The notes beneath the pieces were generated by a model, which did no database searches, was not told where the DNA came from, and saw nothing but the letters and a program-made list of their open reading frames with translations. From Hesseltinella vesiculosa (Eukaryota; Mucoromycota; Mucoromycetes; Mucorales; Cunninghamellaceae), in assembly GCA_002104935.1 (NCBI GenBank), contig MCGT01000019.1:401298-465297 (forward strand): 64,000 bases of DNA. Direction: 5' to 3'. The translations under genes and the position numbers were made by a program. This document shows, piece after piece, positions 10,584 through 24,627 of this stretch (positions are counted from its first letter, which is position 1; each line of letters starts with the position of its first letter).

Positions 10584-13500
10584 TTACAAGCGCGTCTTTT
10601 CTTCTTGGCGGTACTCGAGAATGAGCTGGACTTGCGTAGCAAACCATTGACCAGAGGTGGCCTCGGCAAAGGTCAGGAGCGGAGACTTGGGGGCGGGGCC
10701 GGATTTTGTACGCACCAGGAGCCAGCCACCAACATCAGGAGCAGCCGGCTGTTGACCAGTGCTACGGGGCTGCCACACCACCGATTCCAGATGATCCAGG
10801 GGCTCGTGCCAGTTCACAGTCAAATCCTCTGTGCTGATCACAAACAGCGATTGGTACGACAGAAGCACCGCTTGCGCGTCATTGTTCGTCATGGAATGGG
10901 CCACATAGTTATCATGGTTGTATTGGCCGTCGGCCATTTCCTTCAGCCAAAGTTGGCCAAGAGCTTCACGCTGGCTATATTTCTACAAGAGAGAGCTCAT
11001 GGTAAGCATATTGGCCACCAAGCCTGCCTTTTTCCATGAGAAGCCCCACTTACTCGCAAAATACCGTCGCGCTGGATCAACCGAGGAAGCCGCTCGCGCG
11101 TAATCTCGCTGCCATCGAACATGTTGGTGGTTTCTCGGATGCCTGCCGACACGTTGCTTGCTAGATCAAAGAAGCCTACCATGGGCTTGGTCACAGCACT
11201 GCGATTGATAAAGAATGGATGAGCACAGACGATTGGATAATTTTTTGAGTCCTTGAGTCTTTTTCTCTCATTTACCCAACAAGGCCCTTGCCAACACCGG
11301 CCATAAAACCAGCAACACCCGATTCTTCTGCTCCAAGTTTGGGTTGTTTCTACAGAGGAAGGAAAAAAAATGGCGTGGATGGGTGAATGAAATTGAAAAA
11401 TGCAAACCAAAAAGGAGGTTAGACTTACGACTAAGCCAACGACACCACTCGCGATGCTTGTCCCAAAGCTCGTGACGCCTTGCGTGACGCCATAGATAGC
11501 ATGCTGAGGTTTGTTGCGAGTCAAGCGCATATGGCGCCGGTCTTGGAATTTCTTGTCCATCGTCGCCATAGCCAGGCCCTTGCCAATGCTGCCGGTGAAT
11601 CGGCTGAAGCTGTCAGTGAAACCAAACACGCTCTTTCTCATAAAGCCACCCACGCCCTATCAGTGAAAAGAAGCCATTCTTGAGTTCTCAAACCATCTCC
11701 CCTTTTTTCTCCCTATTTCTTTACCCGAGCCAGACCAAGGCCAAGGTCTTGGGGGCGGTCACTGGTGATGAAACCTTGGTAGGGTTCATAAAACAGTTCG
11801 CCAAAACCGGAGCTCAGATTGTTGAACAGGCCCACGGGATTGCCAATCAGATCGGCACTGCCTACAACCTTGTGGATTTGGTACACAACCTGGTCTTGAT
11901 AATGCAGCATAATGCGAGACGATAGATCTTGAGAGCTTGCCCGAAGATTTTCCACCATCAGCGCATTCAGTTTGAGCGGTGCATCCTGGAGAAAAAAAAA
12001 ACAGAGTGTTGAGCTTCATTGCTGGGGAGAATGCGAGCCTGCTTACATTCACATTGCCGATAGTCATGGTCAAGACATTGAATAAATAGCGTAGAGGTGA
12101 GTTGTTTGTTTCACTGCATTAAAAAAAAAGAGTGCGTCAATGGAGTGTTTGGGTATGCTAGCTTTGGGACTTACGTGTCTTCGGTGCTGACACGCGTCGT
12201 TCGCACAAACGAAAGATTCAGGCGCATGGGCTGGATGCAGAATTCTTCAAAGTAAAGCAGTGCCTGCGTATCATCCTCGGCTGGAGATTGAACCTTGGCT
12301 ACGAAAAGGCTTTCGTCTCTAGTGTAAGAAGAGAAGAAAATGGATGAGGTCAACGTGGCTAAGCCCGTCGACAATGAGTCTTACAGCACTGAACCACGAT
12401 GCGTTTCTCCCTTGGTATCAAATTGGGCAAACTCCATCAGTGAATACAGCAGGTCTTCGTCCATTTCAAACGTCATTTCTTGCAACAGTACAGAAAACAA
12501 CTTAAAATATTGGACGCCATGACTTGTGTCTTTCACCTTGTCCAGCGCCAAATGGAAGGTTGGGTGTACATTGGAGTCAGGGCCACGGTGCTTTGGAAGA
12601 TTAGAGGGGAAGAAGAGGATTGGGTACACAGAGCTGAACAGCTGGTTGTCAATTTGGAGCCACTGAATACTGACACGCACCGACTGATATAAATTTGAGT
12701 CGGTAAACTTGATGTCCACCCCCTTGATCGACGCATACAACACTTCCTAAAAAATTGTATAAAAAAAAAGCCCGTGAGCATCTACATGTGCTCTCAACGC
12801 CACCGTTTTGACCGTACCTGCGAACGTTGATTGATGATGGAAAGGCCAATGCCTTGGAGGTTAAGACGGATGGTATAGTTGTCGACGAGGTTGATGGTGA
12901 CTGTCTCAAAATGGTCATCCAAAGTACTGTCTCGAGAGCTGGAGACAGTCGTGGATTCGGTACCATCACCCATGCTGGAGGTAGGTCGGAACAGACTGGT
13001 TTCAGCCTTGTAATCTGTCAGTCTAAGTTCCAAGGCAGTTTTGTGAGCAGCCACATCAATCGAGAGACTTTGATGTTTCTAGGGAAAAGAGTCAGTCAAG
13101 CAGTGCATTTCTTGAAGTGTCATTTACGCGGTAGCGGAAAGGCATTTGGGTCCCGATGGCCAAAAAGTCAATGGCACGCTGCTTCTTTCCGACTTGTAGA
13201 ATCAGCCGCTTGGCTTTGCTGGCTGGAAGGTCCCACGAATAATCCATCCGTTCGCCGGCAGGAATGACATAGCGCTTAGGCTGGAATGCGCTTCGGTAAT
13301 CGTCATATTCGGGTGGCTAGGAAAAATAATGGTAAGCCACGTCGCGGACAGGTGTCAGGGGGGATTCATGTTTGGATCTTACTTCTTGATACACAACCAC
13401 ATCGGTGCTGGATCGGTTGACGACGAGATACGGCCAGTCGGAGGTTGGGTGTAACGTGACAAAGATGGTGGATTCTTTCAATAGGACTGAGACGCGCACG

Positions 13501-16500
13501 AGCATGGGCCGGGTGGTGGGACTGGCACTGATCGGGACCTTGATAAAGCTAGTGCCGACTTCCTGGATGTCAAAGGGCGTCGACCACAGCACTTCACCGC
13601 CTTGTAGCTCTTGTAGTCGTAAACACAGCCATTTAAACGAGCGTGAAGACCGGGTCAGATAGAAAGGCCGGGTCTCGTGCACCTCAATCTGCTTGCGGTC
13701 CTTGGTGGTCTTGTACTCGGCAAAATCAAAAGCAGTGTCGGTGAGGTTGCGCAGTACAAAGCGAGGAGTAACAATCACCATTTTGGTCATATTGTACTGC
13801 AGGTCCCCAGAAGAAAAAAAAAAAAGAAACGAAAGAAAGGCCGTCAGATCATCTGCTGCATGGCTTTATATCTGCCACCACGATAGGCTTACATTGCCAG
13901 TGCCTTCTTCAATATGAATACCAGCATGGATTTCTTGAGCGTTGTCATATGGCACAGAGATATCTACTGAACTGCCCACAGCTTCAAAGGACAGGGGCTG
14001 CAGCATTGGATGAATGGTCAGCAGGAGCACGTTTTTACTATTCTTTTTTTTTTTTTTTTTTTTTTTTACCTTTGACCACTTGGATCCATTGAAAGAGATT
14101 TGCGCTCGGTTGGATTTTTCGATGCTTTGATACGAGAACATTTGTGGTGTCACCTGGCAACAATTGAACGGATTTGGTTAAAAAAAAAAAGAAAATAATA
14201 GGTCTGATGTGATTGTCAATTACCCGATCGTCGTATTGCGGGATTTGCAGATTGGGGCCGACTGATTTGTAACCAAAAGTGCTTTCATAGGATCGCACCG
14301 AGATGGGATAGCCGACCTTGTTCAATATCAAATATGGGCAGTACACCTTGATATGGATCGCATGTTTTGCCTTTTTCGAACGTCTACAAAACGGGAAGGG
14401 TTAACAAAAAATAAGAGGGGTAAAATGAACGACGCCTGACCCGACATGGACAAAGAGCTGGGTAAGGTTGCCATTCTTGTCCTTGACATTCAATACATAG
14501 CCTTCCTGCTTTTCGGCTGGTTTCCAAGGCAGTTGCTTCAAGGCAGTCGCTTCATAGTCTTTCAAAATGGACGGGAGAATGGGTTGAATGTCAGACGAGA
14601 AATAGGTCCTGAAAGGTCAAGAATAGAGGAAGAGATGGGGTTACCTGGGCTTTGGATGTCGAGCACAAATGAAAGTGGGCAGTCAATAGGGAACGTATAA
14701 AGCAATTTTGATTTTCCTTGGCAGAGGTCAACGGCTTCATGCTGGTCAGTGGAAGTGTTGACCATGGTCCATTTGAAGTCAAAGGGTAGTAAGTTGGTGA
14801 TTTTGATGGGCGCGCCAATATGCAGACGCATCGAGGGATACTGTTTGGCCACCGGGTCTTTGGCGTCAAATTCAGCGTGCAGATGGAACGAATACTCGGG
14901 CAAGGACGCGTCATGGGGTTGGCAGGTCAACATGGTGGGGGCATTTGGGTGCACAAGATCAGACCAATGTACCTTGTCCTGACTCCAATGATATTTATCT
15001 AACAAAGAGCAAAGTAAGCCGTTGCTCCTTGCGTAATTTTTGGCTTTATTACCTGAGGGTCGAAGAACAATCCAAGGGCGGTAGCAAAGACCAATTGGGA
15101 TGAATAAGGTTTCCTTGGGATCTATAGAAAGCTTTAGTCATTTCGTCATTTCGTTTTCCTAAAAATTAAAAATTAATAAAAGAGTACCGAGTGTCCAAAT
15201 AGGAGACATGATCTTGCGTTTCCCGTTGATCATGGTGTATTCGACTTTGTTGTTGGAGTTGTTCTTGATAGTGAGGCCACTATGGAAAGTGACGTTCTTG
15301 ACGTGGTCTTTCAGGTGGATACCCACCATCAACCGGTCCTGTACACCAGTAGGGGTCTTGTTTCGTAAGCGGAAGGATCGCTTGCCTTCCATGTCTACCG
15401 TGATGTTGTACAGGCTTTCCCAGTTGTCGTGCATCACTTGCACACCGACACAATTGTTTGTCACATTGGCCACCTAAGAAAGAACATGAATACATGGTAT
15501 ATTGTTTTTATAAAAAAAAAAAGACTTTGGGGCCGGCTCTGGCTTACTTCGCGATGCTTTCGCCAGTCTCTAAATGTCCACGGACAATCATCGCCGTTCT
15601 TGATAACAACCACAGAAGAGCTGTTGTGATGGGCATCAGCAGACATGTTCCACACACGCAGGTCGTACCCGGTGCGGTTACGGATCAGATATGGCTTCAT
15701 TTGGCGCTGGAATGATTCAGGCAGGGGCTAAAAGAGAATGATATCAGGTCCTGGCGGGCTGTTATACGTCCTGATTATCACTCTGTTTTACCTCAACGGA
15801 GGATAAGGTGGACGAGACAGCCATGATGCTTTGCAAAAAGGTATGGGTGATGTTGATATTGAGAAGGTCTTTGGTAGACATGCTAAAGTCATAGTGCTTG
15901 GTGCTGGCATCCTGCATAAGGCTTAGGTCCACCGTGTAAGGGTCCATCAGGGGTTCCCAGTGTGAATTGATAAAATTGAAGTTGTTCATCAGGGTGGTCA
16001 CCTTCACATTGGCTTTGATCTATGAAGAAATAGATATGGAGGTATATGTCAACGATAGATACTGGCTTTCGTGTCATGCCTTTTCTTTTTTTTTTTTTTC
16101 AGTGCTTACGGCTCGAGACCAATCCGTAGCTGTCAAAGTAAAGGGGCGCACTGCCAAGTCCAAAAAGGGCAGATCATGCAAATCCTCCACTAGGACCAGC
16201 TGGAATCCATCAAAGACAGCACTGAGCTAATAAAAAACGCCAGCTGTAAGTATACATTGCTGTTATCGCATTCTTTTTCCATGAAGATAAAAAAATAATA
16301 AACTCACAGATTCACGCGACATGACAATATACGGCTCAATGGTTGTTTGGGTGGAGCTGGCAGGAGCGGTGGCAGAGGCGAGGGAGAGCGTATCTTGCTG
16401 ATGGGCAGCCATGGCCAGGGCAAGATGCTGGCTAGCCGGGGCATCATCAGGAAGGATGGGTGAAGGGCTCTCGAGAGAGCTGGATGATGTTTGGTCAGAG

Positions 16501-19500
16501 TCGTGGTCCAGAAGCGCTGTGACCTTGGTAACGATATCAAGGATGAGCATCAGGTCATGGTAGGAAAGGCGCACAAGCACACGCTGGACGGCGATCTGCA
16601 AATTTGTGATGTGGTGACCGGGTAGGGTTGGAGCTGTTTCCATATCGAGATCGATGTTGAAAGGTTCAATGAGGGTGAAAGAGGAGTCGGTGCGGTGGTT
16701 CATGCGGCACAAGACGGCTCGCAGGCCATACGCTTTGAGCGATAATTGATCCATCTGGACAAAACAAAGATTGTCCATACTGATGACAAGAGCCTCGGAG
16801 GCTGGACTGTCGGGATGGGCTAAACAGATGATTTCCAAATCGACCACGTTGATCTTGAACTGCATCGCCTGCTGCTGTTGGTCGGCGGTTGTGACGGGAG
16901 CAGGAGGTGCGGTTGGTTGTTCGGGAGTTTCGTTTTGGTGGCGATAAGACGCAGCATAGGTCTGGGCAGCAGTGGGCTCAGGCGGGCCTTGGAAAGGCGC
17001 AAGGAAAAAGGTCTTCAGCACCATGATGTAGTCCAAGGAAAGAACCAGCTGTGGGTGGTCGACGGTGACCATCACAAGGGTAGGTGTGGCCGGTGCTTGT
17101 CGGTATTGCAACTGGAGTTGGGGGCCACTGAGTTGCTTGCCTGCAGGCAAAAAATCCTTGAAATGACTGGTGCAATCCTTGCGGGTGTCATAGAAGTTGA
17201 CTGACTGGACCTGGGCTTCCAGCATCAGACCGCCATCGTCCTTCATCAGCAGCTTGACTTGAGAGCCATCGAATGAGAAGCGGCACAGCGAAGCATTGTC
17301 GAGACGTGTGGCTGTGGTGGTGGGGTCCTGGCAGCCGTGGAAGACTTCCAAGCAGATGAGTGCGACTTCGACTTTGATGTCCATGGTGACCTGAGGAGTC
17401 GATGGCGCCGGGCCAGTAAGGGGCAGCTGCTTGTTGAGTGTAGCGGCAGGCTGTTTGCCGGACCTGAGGTCAGCCAGGCTGTGAAGAGAGTCGGAAGTGA
17501 GCATGGATGCGGCCATGGACGCCGGCTGTACACTCTGAGCGCTGGCATTGCTTGGTGCAGGTGGTTTGGTCAAAGGTTCACCAGTGTCTTCAGCTGGAGG
17601 GAAGAAGACAGTCATGAGCTTTTGTTCGATCTGCAACAACCAGCCGTACTGCCGTTCAGTCAGCTGAAGTAGTACATCGGTAACGTGGCCGCGAATGACG
17701 GTGTTCGCACTGACAGGAGGCGGTGGTTGGCTATCGTCCTCAGGTGGGAGCAGCGACTCCAAGGTCAATTCAATGTCAACATTGCCAAGCATGGGTGATG
17801 TGTCCTTCTTGTCTTTGGTCATGGAGAGCAGCGAGATGGCATACAAGCCACAATGGATGCGGCTGAGAGGCAAGTCGAGGCGCCGGCCAGTTGCTTTCTG
17901 CAGGCGCTGGCCAGTAGCAAATTCGTTGACGGCACGGATTTCACCCAAATACGCCGACACAACATCGCTATCCGACACTGGGAAGTCTACAATTGGGCTT
18001 TTGACTAGCACATCAAAGTGGAAGAGCTGTTGATTCTAGTAAAGGAGAAAAAAAATAATTTAATATATGTTATATAATATGTTAGCGCAAGCCGACTTAC
18101 AGGTGCCTGGGGTTGTGGACCGGATGGGCTGGCTGGAGCGGTTGGCGAGAGCATGAGCTGCTCGCGTTGGGTATCGTATGAGGCCTTCATGGCGAGGAAT
18201 TGGGAAAGGAAATCAAGGCAAGGCTTGAAACTGTCATTGAAGATCAGACGGAAGCTGCCCATGCGAAGGAGAAGATGCTGGTGATAGCCAGGGAACTGTG
18301 GTGCGGAAGGATCATGGGTGGCGTAGGTGAAGCTGAGTAACTCGTCACCTTCGATGGACAGGATTGGCACGTTGGATTTTCCACGACGGATCTTTTCCAC
18401 ATAGTCATTGACGTCGCGAGGTGGCCCGCCATGGTGGGTGGAGGTCGGTGCAAGGACAGTGTCGTCGGTTAAGACAAAATTGCCAAACTTTCCCTGGACG
18501 GACAACTGCGAGGGCAGCAGCAAAATTTCGAGATAACCAAAGGTCAGGGTGCCTGTGGCCAGGCGGAGGCTGAGGTCGTTCATGATCAGCTGGACGCTGA
18601 CCAAGTGGATATTGACGCGCATGGTGCTGTTGTCAGTGTTGCTGACGGGCTGGGAGACAGACACGGCAGTAGCTGGCTGAGGGGAAGGTGCGATGGCTGT
18701 GCCGGTGGCAGCGGAGGTGGAGAGGTAGGATCTAGCGGGAGACGAAACACCGCCAGCGACAGGGTCGTTTTCACTGGTAGGTGGTGTGGGCAGTGCGTTG
18801 CCGCCTGTGAAGGTGATCAAGATCCAATTATAAAGCGTCAGGACGGATTCGCGTGTCAGCACAAACGTGAGGGTGGACAGAAGCACATTGACAGATTGGT
18901 CATATCCACCAAAGAGCTCTTGGAAGCGAGGATGCTGGCGGCTAGTGCGTTGATACCGGACATCTACAAGGTATGCGGCTGAGGCGTTATCGTCGTTGGT
19001 AGCGTTAGAGGACGACGGACTGCTGTCATCTTGTTGGTTGAGGGTCGGGTTAGAAGTGACCAAGTAGTAGAAGTCGCTGCCGTGTTGCATGTGGTCTATG
19101 ACATCCAGTGATTTGAGCCGGACTTGGACGCTCATGTCAAAAGGTCGGTTAACAAGATCCAAGGCGAGGTCTTGAAGGAGAACTTCGCATAGCAGTTGCT
19201 CGCTTGTGGGTTCACCATTGCCATGGGTAGACGTCGGGTCTTGGACAGAGTCGTAGATATAGGCAACAGCTTTGCCGACAACAAAAGTGAGCTTGAAATT
19301 TTCCTGCTGGGCCTGAGTGACAAGGGCAATGGTCGAAGTCACGGATGAGGTCGAGGTATCTGAGCGGAACAAACGAGGCTGGCTGTCGGTAGTGAAAACA
19401 GAGTCATGGTCGGAGATGACAATGTCTTCACGTTCATGGTCGCCCCAGAGTTGCTGAGCAAGCAGGTTTTTGTTCGGCTGGTTGGGGATGATCAGTTTGG

Positions 19501-22500
19501 GGGACGATGGCGATGAAGGCGGGTTCGTCGGCTGGGCATCGTCAGGCGAGGAAGGCGGCAGCAAAAGATCAATCATGCGCATGAGGGTCTTGTATTTGTG
19601 AGTCGAAAGGTTGACAGCAGCACGGGGTAGTTGGGCAGACACTTTGATCTGGGGAAATTGCGACGAGGCCGGCAGGATGCATTTTTCGACCAAGAGGTTC
19701 AAGTCGAGACGCTGCAAGAGATAAGCATTATCGGCTTGGTCTGTGCCAATGGCATTGTGATCATGGGCCAATTGTGCCACACAGTTTTTGACTTGGCGGC
19801 CAATCAGCAGTTTGATTTGTGACAATGCGACGTTGAATTTGTCGTACATCAGCGCATCCAGACGTTCCAGGTCATCGGCACTTGGTCTCCTCTGCTTGAA
19901 TTCTTGTGCGATCTCTTGGTTGGCAAGGTCACTGTCCACATGGATATGCCCAGCATCAATGATCATGACATGAGAGTCGTCGGAGAGCAGGCTGGAAAAA
20001 AAGGGGGGGCAAAAGAGTGCAGGGGTGAGCGGCTGGGTGCCATAGACAGAACAACACTGTTTGGATTACCTTTCAGGTACGATGATCAATGGCGCATCGA
20101 CTTCGACCTCAAGATCCAGAGTGGTGTGCTTTTCGAGAGCATATTCGAGGCCAAGGAGAGTTTGGCGTTTGAACCCTTCGAGTGTGGTGCCAGCGACTTG
20201 AACAAGGGCATTGAAGCTTTCTGATTCGGTATTGGGGCCTTTGAAGAAGTCTAAAATGCCCAAAAGCACCTGGGGGTTGTAGATGATTTCCAAGTGGCGC
20301 ATCAGGACCTTGATGGCGGAATCGGCATTCTTATCAAATGGCTTGCGTTGGTACATCACTGATAGGAAAGGCTGGTCATTTGTGGCTCCATCACATTCGT
20401 GGTCTTGCTTCAACAAGGAGAGACTAGTAGGGGGGGGGGGAAAGACGTGAGACGTGGGCATATTTAAAAGAGACAAGCACGAATGGGGGACAGTGACTTA
20501 CGTTCCTGAACTGGAAGATTTCTTGACGCCAATCAGCTGAGGATACAGCGTGCCGGGGGTCATTCCATCAAACAATTGTAGATCGCCCAGGCTTGCGGCG
20601 ACTTTTATGGATTCCAGATATTGTGTTGCTTCAACGGCCACGTTTTCAAACACGATCGACGTGAGTTCATGTTTGTGACTGTGGGGGCTGCGCCATAATT
20701 GGAAAGAGCCACGGTTCAATTGGGTGCGTACTGTGAATTTCATGGTCTGCGAGTGAGAAAGCACACGGTGAGTTTGTATTGTTCGCTTCGTGAGCGCTTA
20801 GCCTTACGTCCTTGGGCATGTCAATGGCATTTTCCATAGCAGCGACATCTTCATCAAAGCCAATGGCATCATACAGTTCCTTCTTTTGCTCTTCAGTCAT
20901 TACGATCGAGTCACCATCATCAGAATCAGCCTGGAAAAAAAACAGAGGAGTGGTTTGTTTGCCTTTGCACTTTCGCAAGGGATGCGAGCTTACGGATGGA
21001 GACGTGGACGTTGCGGTGTTCGAAGACCACCAGGAACCAAACCAGCCTTTGTTCGCGTTCTTTTGTTTTTCTTCCTCTATATATAAATGAGAGGGAGAGA
21101 CAGAAAGTGAGAAGGAGGAAGCAGAATAAGCAGGGTGGGAGATCTTTACGGAGACGGATTTTTTCTTTGCGGAGCTTGGCCTTGACAATGCTGCGGTAGA
21201 AGCGGATGTCCTCAAAGGACAAGTCGTACTCGAGTTTCTTGAGAGTGTCTTTTTGTTGCTGAGTGGCCTTGGCCCGTTTGAAGGCGTAGTAGGTGTCTAG
21301 ATAGGCTAGACGTTGATCGCGGCGCGTCTTGAAATGATCCCAAGTCCATTGGTAATTGCGTTCATGGATGCGAGATAGCACTGCTTGACCAGCAAAACGG
21401 AAATAAGCCTTTGGATCTTGGTGAGGACTGACACCTGTGGGGGGACGAAAGCGGATGAACTGCAAGCATGGAGAACAAAATGAGCATCTTCGTTGATGAC
21501 ATTCATTTTCCGTCAATGACTTTACCTCTTGTTTCTTCAAGTTGGCATGGAAGAGATCGACAAGCAAAAGAGCATCTCGGTATTGTTCATCGTCCAGGCC
21601 GAAAGCCAGTTCTTCGAACAAGAGCGTTGCGTCGACTTTGGCCTCGTTTTGGTCATAAGCCTTGTTCAGTTTGATCTAAATGTAAAGAGTCATTCGTAAG
21701 CTTGAACTTGCTTGCTTTATAAAAAGAAAGATAAAGACATACTTTGCCGGCGCCTGAGACAGGCTTAATAAGGTATTGATGTTGGGGTGATGGTTCCTGC
21801 ATAGTTGGGATCTGAAAAAAAAAAAAAAAAAAGTCAGCTTGAACGATGGAGGCGTAAAAAAAAAATCTGGGGTAAAAGACTTGCCAGCTTGGTATAAGTT
21901 TCTAAAGCTTGATCTTGGGAAAGCCCGGCCAAGGATGTGGCATTTGTATTCCAGTACACCGACAATGATTGCAATTTGACAAGCTAGGAAAGAAAAGAAA
22001 GAAAAAAGAGCGAGAGTTAGGGTCAGCTGGCAGAGGTGTAGACGAACAGATATTTTTACCTTGTGGATAGTGTTTGTCAATTCCCCAATGAAGGAGGGTT
22101 CCCATTCACCGTTGGTAGAGACAGCACTGAGTTCCTTGAGGGTGAGGCCGACGGCAAAAGGAGCTTCGGGGCACGAAAGGTGATCTTCGTAGCGGATATG
22201 AATGTTCTCCATGACAAACTGGAGGTTGTCGATAACTTTGGTGATAAGCTGGTTGACAAAGCCACCGCTTGACGAGTCGTTGGCGTCCGCCTTTCCGCTT
22301 TGTTTGGATGAGTCCATCAATTCGGCTGTCTCGAGCTTTTGCTGCTTCAAGTGTTGCGCGCGTTCCTCTTCTTCTTCCACGGTGATCTTGAAGGCAGTAA
22401 TGAAAAGACGTGAGCCATGGAATGAGGACAATGATGAATGATATACAAGTTATTTACCGAGGATTCACTTTTGGGTTTGGCTAACAAATACACATTGCGA

Positions 22501-22877
22501 ATGACCACTTTGACAGGCTGGGTCTTGAGATTAGCCCAAGGGATGCTCAGCTCCAGCTCACCCAAATAGCCTAATAAAACAAGTTAGTGGGTACGAGATG
22601 TTTACGTTGCTTTTACTTTAGTACTTCTACTTCTTTCCATTACCTTCAGTGACATCAATGGGCAAACGAAGCTTATCAAGGGCATCTCTTCGCAGCTTGA
22701 GGTTGTGGAGATTTACCTGGCCTGAAAAAAGAGGAGGAAGAACGTGAGGCGTCTTGAAATCTTTCATCATAAATGCATACCATTCCAAATAGCTATTTTC
22801 AGTTGATCATAGTTGAGATTGGACACATAGTTTCCTAGAACCCGATTTAAAATAGAAGCCACAAGGGATTCTAACAT
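10584..22877 (-). CDS. VPS13: Intermembrane lipid transfer protein VPS13
   Basis: Giant bridge-like protein that moves phospholipids along a hydrophobic groove at organelle contact sites and acts in endosome-Golgi traffic and prospore-type membrane growth. I count about 35 exons and roughly 3,300 residues (yeast Vps13 has 3,144). The start at 22877 gives the chorein N-terminus MLESLVASILNRVLGNYV, followed by the AIWNG and LGELELSIPW elements. Two very long exons (about 18105-19993 and 16308-18034) hold the Pro/Ser/Gln-rich middle. The SHR-BD/VAB adaptor-binding region lies at about 13000-15730, with repeats such as PYLILNKVGYPISVRSY. The C-terminal VPS13_C/ATG2_C part (about 11000-12000) carries KPMVGFFDLASNVSAGIRET. 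The last exon (10584-10983) is a PH-like domain. No break was found, although not every junction was checked base by base. One ancestral-type VPS13 is usual for fungi. Confidence 0.95.
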
Positions 22878-24627
22878 GGTAGCCAATTGGGTAGAGAAAA
22901 ACTACGTTTAAGAGAGCTAAAAAAAAAAAAAAAAAAAAAGGGCGGAACCTGCGGCTAGTTCTTTTTTTTTTTTTTTGGGCTTCTACTGTTTCCGATGGTT
23001 CACCGCCCAACATGATAGTTTCCTCTCCATTTTGGAATACGCTTTTTTTTATTCTATTGCCCATCCTATATTTTGTCAAGAATTTCTAAATTATTGCCAG
23101 GTGTCTGGAAGGGAATATGCTGCGCGACGTTGCTGCAAAGAAAATGGTCTAAATCAGCCCGCCAGACCGGTATCTCGTTTGGGTAGAGGCAGAATGCTGG
23201 CAGCAAATACTGGGTGGGCTTACATAATAGCACTGCCCTGATCATGGATCTTTTCTTAAAAAGAAAAGAAGATCTCACACTTCAGACCCTGAATCGTCCA
23301 TTTGAGTTAAGTGACCGTGTGTATTGTGGTACTCTGTAACTACTCCAGAGATGGCTCGACCGCCCCGAAATGTTTCCTGGTCCCCGGCACCAAACAGGAA
23401 AACGTTGTCGCCGGTCATCAGCACCGATTTCCAACCTATCCTATCTTCAAAGAGCCTGAAAATGTACAAAGTGATAGGATGCCTGCGATTGCTGTGAATG
23501 GTACGGTTTGCTCACGCTACAATAAAATTGAGGGCAGCTCCTAGTGATTCCTAAAAGGAAACACATTCCGGGGCCTATCTTTCATCCTGACCCTTGATCT
23601 ACTGTAACACTAACCAGATTTCGAAGACATCAATAAGCCAGCGCCACAAAAGAAAAGACCCTTTTTTTTTTAAAAAAAAAAAAACAAGAAGGATTACCAA
23701 ATACCCACCCAGTGAGAGTGTACTACATTGCAAAGCGATGGAAGATACCCTAATTTAGAACGTCTCGACGTTTTGATTTACGCTGTCTTTTTACTGGCAT
23801 GCACATATCCTCTGCTTTATTGTTTCGTACGGTTTCAATAGAACAAGAATAAAAAAAGAACGAGGATGCTAATGATCTTGCCATCGCTGGAAGAAAATCA
23901 ACAGTCTAAAAAACACAAAGAGGATCGGCTTGGCACGAGGAATCTCTCGGAAAGCTATCATCAGATGTGGGGGAGGGAGTGAAACCTCCCCACTTTTTTT
24001 TTCGTCCTCAGTTTACGTAAGCCGCATGACCGTAATCTTAAAGGATGCCAGGGTCCATTTTGAACAGGCAGTCCTATCTCTCGAGAAAAGGATACTTGGA
24101 GCCGCCATAGCATCGCCAACCAAGCAGGGAAACATGGATGCTACGGAACACATGTATACTCTACAAGAATGAAAGAAATGACCTATTTCTTTTATGACTG
24201 CGAAGTTGCACAGAAGTGTGAACAAGAAAGTTACAAGTCCCGGAGTTTTTTATTTTGCTAAGCTAATGGAACCCTGAGGAAACCGGCTCTATTGCACCCT
24301 GATTTTTTTTGACCGTCCCCAAAACGACCTTGGATGTTCTTGATTCCACAAAATGGTTACTTTTTGGCAACAAAACTCTCTTTTTTTTTTATATTGTGCA
24401 GGTTCCTGAGAAAAAAAGGGATAGGATCCTCTTGGCCAAACCAATTAATAATATTTAGGTCAATCTCATGTTTTGGTAAAAATAAAAAAAAGGGTCCATC
24501 CAGCCACCAATCATACGTCGCGGGAAGCTCGTTTTTCTAACCCCGCTCTTGCCTACAAAAAGTCGGGTTTCAAGTGTTTCTTTTTTATTTTTTCCTTTCT
24601 TCTTTCACTTCCAAACGAATACTCGCA
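22878..24627. other. 1.75-kb gene-poor region between VPS13 and hexokinase
   Basis: This divergent promoter interval has no clear gene. Poly-A/T runs lie near 22919-22940, 22961-22976 and 23660-23685. A minus-strand coding-like remnant is listed separately. Otherwise only short frames occur, and no tRNA or terminal inverted repeats were recognised. Confidence 0.5.
23066..23469 (-). pseudogene. Coding-like remnant of unknown family
   Basis: Two abutting minus-strand open stretches, 23275-23469 and 23066-23278, have protein-like composition (segments such as GDNVFLFGAGDQETFRGG, then LLPAFCLYPNEIPVWRADL) but lie in different frames. Joining them as an intron would need a 26-base intron, which is too short. 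This looks like a decayed gene or mobile-element fragment. The family was not recognised. Confidence 0.25.

Noticed and set aside
10273..10650. Plus-strand open frame of 125 residues before and over the end of VPS13
   Set aside because: No recognisable domain, doubtful start, and it overlaps the conserved last VPS13 exon on the opposite strand.
23255..23280. A 26-base intron joining the two remnant frames near 23.2 kb
   Set aside because: Far shorter than any other intron in the window, so a decayed frame is more likely.
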